From: an uncultured Phycisphaerales bacterium
GTDB lineage: Bacteria > Planctomycetota > Phycisphaerae > Sedimentisphaerales > Anaerobacaceae
DNA length: 6,636 bases
Reading direction: 5' to 3'
NCBI GenBank assembly: GCA_937927975.1
Contig: CALEZT010000203.1
Span: 1-6,636 of the forward strand
Notes under the pieces: model-generated
Databases searched by the model: none
What the model was told of the DNA's origin: nothing
What the model saw: only the letters and a program-made list of their open reading frames with translations
In this document: positions 6,018 to 6,636 of the stretch, one piece after another
Layout of the letters: each line of letters opens with the position of its first letter
Numbering within the stretch: the stretch's first letter is position 1
Translations under genes and position numbers: made by a program

Positions 6018-6591
6018 TCATCTCCCTTCCGGTAGTAGCGGAGGACCTCCCCAGTTGGCCGCCATCTCTTCGAGTTTCTTGCGGACTCCCTCCGGCCGTA
6101 GCCAACCGTAGCCCGCACATTGCAGCGTGTGAATCAGCAACTGAAAGTCTTCAGGCGTCCAGGTGGGCGGGCCTTGACGAGTCAAGGCCCGTCGAATCTG
6201 CTGTTCGCTGAGAGTGCCTTCGGCCGGCAATGATGCGGCATAGGGCATATGGAACGTCAGAAAGTTAGCCACATACGGTCGGGCCCCCTCATCCCAGTCA
6301 GCCCACCCAGGGAACTCATAGTCCCAATCCAGTTCCCAAAGACTAAGCGTATTGTCACAACTCCCCGACATTGCCCAGCGGCCATCGACGCTCAGGGCAA
6401 CGGAATAGACCACGTCTGTGTGCCCCAATGTTCTCACACAACGACCTGCGGAAACCTCCCAAAGGCGAACCGTCTTGTCATTGCTCGCCGATAGTATCCA
6501 TCGGCCATCGGCGCTCAGGGCGACGGAGTTGACCGCACCCGTGTGTTCCTTGAACGTTCGAAGGCAACGACCCGTAGAAACCTCCCAAAGG
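6018..6591 (-). CDS. WD40-repeat protein, 3' part only
   Basis: The frame is open from the last biological base (6591) to the TGA at 6020-6018, about 190 codons, so the N-terminus is missing. It opens with the end of one WD40 repeat (LWEVSTGR). Two further repeats follow, beginning CLRTFKEHTG and CVRTLGHTD, each with SVALS.DGRW and a closing LWEV or LWEL strand. After LWELDWDYEFPGWADW comes a tail of about 95 residues, ending GYGWLRPEGVRKKLEEMAANW plus a short Pro-rich end, that is shared with the kinase at 2464-4476. A GTG at 6437 could pass for a start but falls inside a WD40 repeat and has no role here. Because its tail matches the WD40 kinase so closely, the missing part may also carry a kinase domain (inference). 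It lies 37 bp upstream of the FHA kinase, same strand, probably the same operon. Confidence 0.88.
6021..6311 (-). other. Second copy of the uncharacterised post-WD40 C-terminal domain
   Basis: This tail aligns gap-free with that of the kinase at 2467-2754; by hand I count about 74 identities in 100 positions starting from LWELDW. The most conserved blocks are EFPGWADW, CAGYGWLRPEGVR and KLEEMAANW. The middle (TLSEQQIRRALTRQGPP) varies more, as expected for two paralogues kept under selection. Confidence 0.65.
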
Positions 6592-6636
6592 AGATCGGAA
6601 GAGCGTCGTGTAGGGAAAGAGTGTAGATCTCGGTGG
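6592..6636 (+). other. Illumina TruSeq adapter sequence (not biological)
   Basis: The final 45 bases start AGATCGGAAGAGCGTCGTGT and match, from memory, the reverse complement of the TruSeq universal adapter without mismatch. The WD40 coding pattern stops exactly where it begins: the repeat one unit earlier continues 'cctcccaaaggcgaacc', whereas here it turns to 'cctcccaaaggagatcgg'. It should be trimmed, and no gene should be annotated across it. Confidence 0.97.

Noticed and set aside
5981..6118. 46-residue upstream extension of the FHA kinase
   Set aside because: It overlaps the end of the WD40 gene, whose coding is confirmed by its matching paralogue; the FHA domain begins just after the ATG at 5980.

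Overview
The window reads as one end-to-end fragment of a bacterial signalling cluster, all on the minus strand, so transcription runs from high to low coordinates. In transcription order it holds five genes. First is the 3' part of a WD40-repeat protein (6591-6018). Next comes a soluble FHA / double zinc-ribbon / Ser-Thr kinase (5980-4496), then a second Ser-Thr kinase with TPR-like and WD40 repeats (4476-2464). A PP2C-type protein phosphatase follows (2452-1673), and an ankyrin-repeat protein of about 15 repeats comes last (1607-108). Gaps between genes are 37, 19, 11 and 65 bp. Each internal start has a GGAG-type ribosome binding site 6-8 bases upstream, so this is very probably one operon. 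No stretch over 300 bases lacks a gene.

The set pairs two Hanks-type kinases with a PP2C phosphatase, a phosphothreonine-reading FHA domain and three kinds of protein-binding repeats (WD40, TPR, ankyrin). I infer a reversible Ser/Thr phosphorylation module with built-in scaffolds. None of the five proteins shows a clear membrane segment or signal peptide, so it probably works in the cytoplasm. The most novel element is a C-terminal region of about 95 residues. It follows the last WD40 repeat in both WD40 proteins, is about 74% identical between them by hand alignment, and belongs to no family I can name.

The density of FHA, kinase, WD40, TPR and ankyrin domains, a moderately high GC content and Shine-Dalgarno starts fit a complex environmental bacterium, for example Planctomycetota or a related lineage. 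This is inference from gene content; there is no marker gene here.

Both ends of the window look artificial or disrupted. The last 45 bases (6592-6636) match the reverse complement of the Illumina TruSeq universal adapter, so they are not biological, and the WD40 gene is cut there. The first ~60 bases, read on the minus strand, encode what looks like the catalytic-Glu segment of an IS21-family IstA transposase. It sits directly after a well-placed ribosome binding site and ATG, as if the next operon gene were interrupted at its start or the assembly joined two places there.
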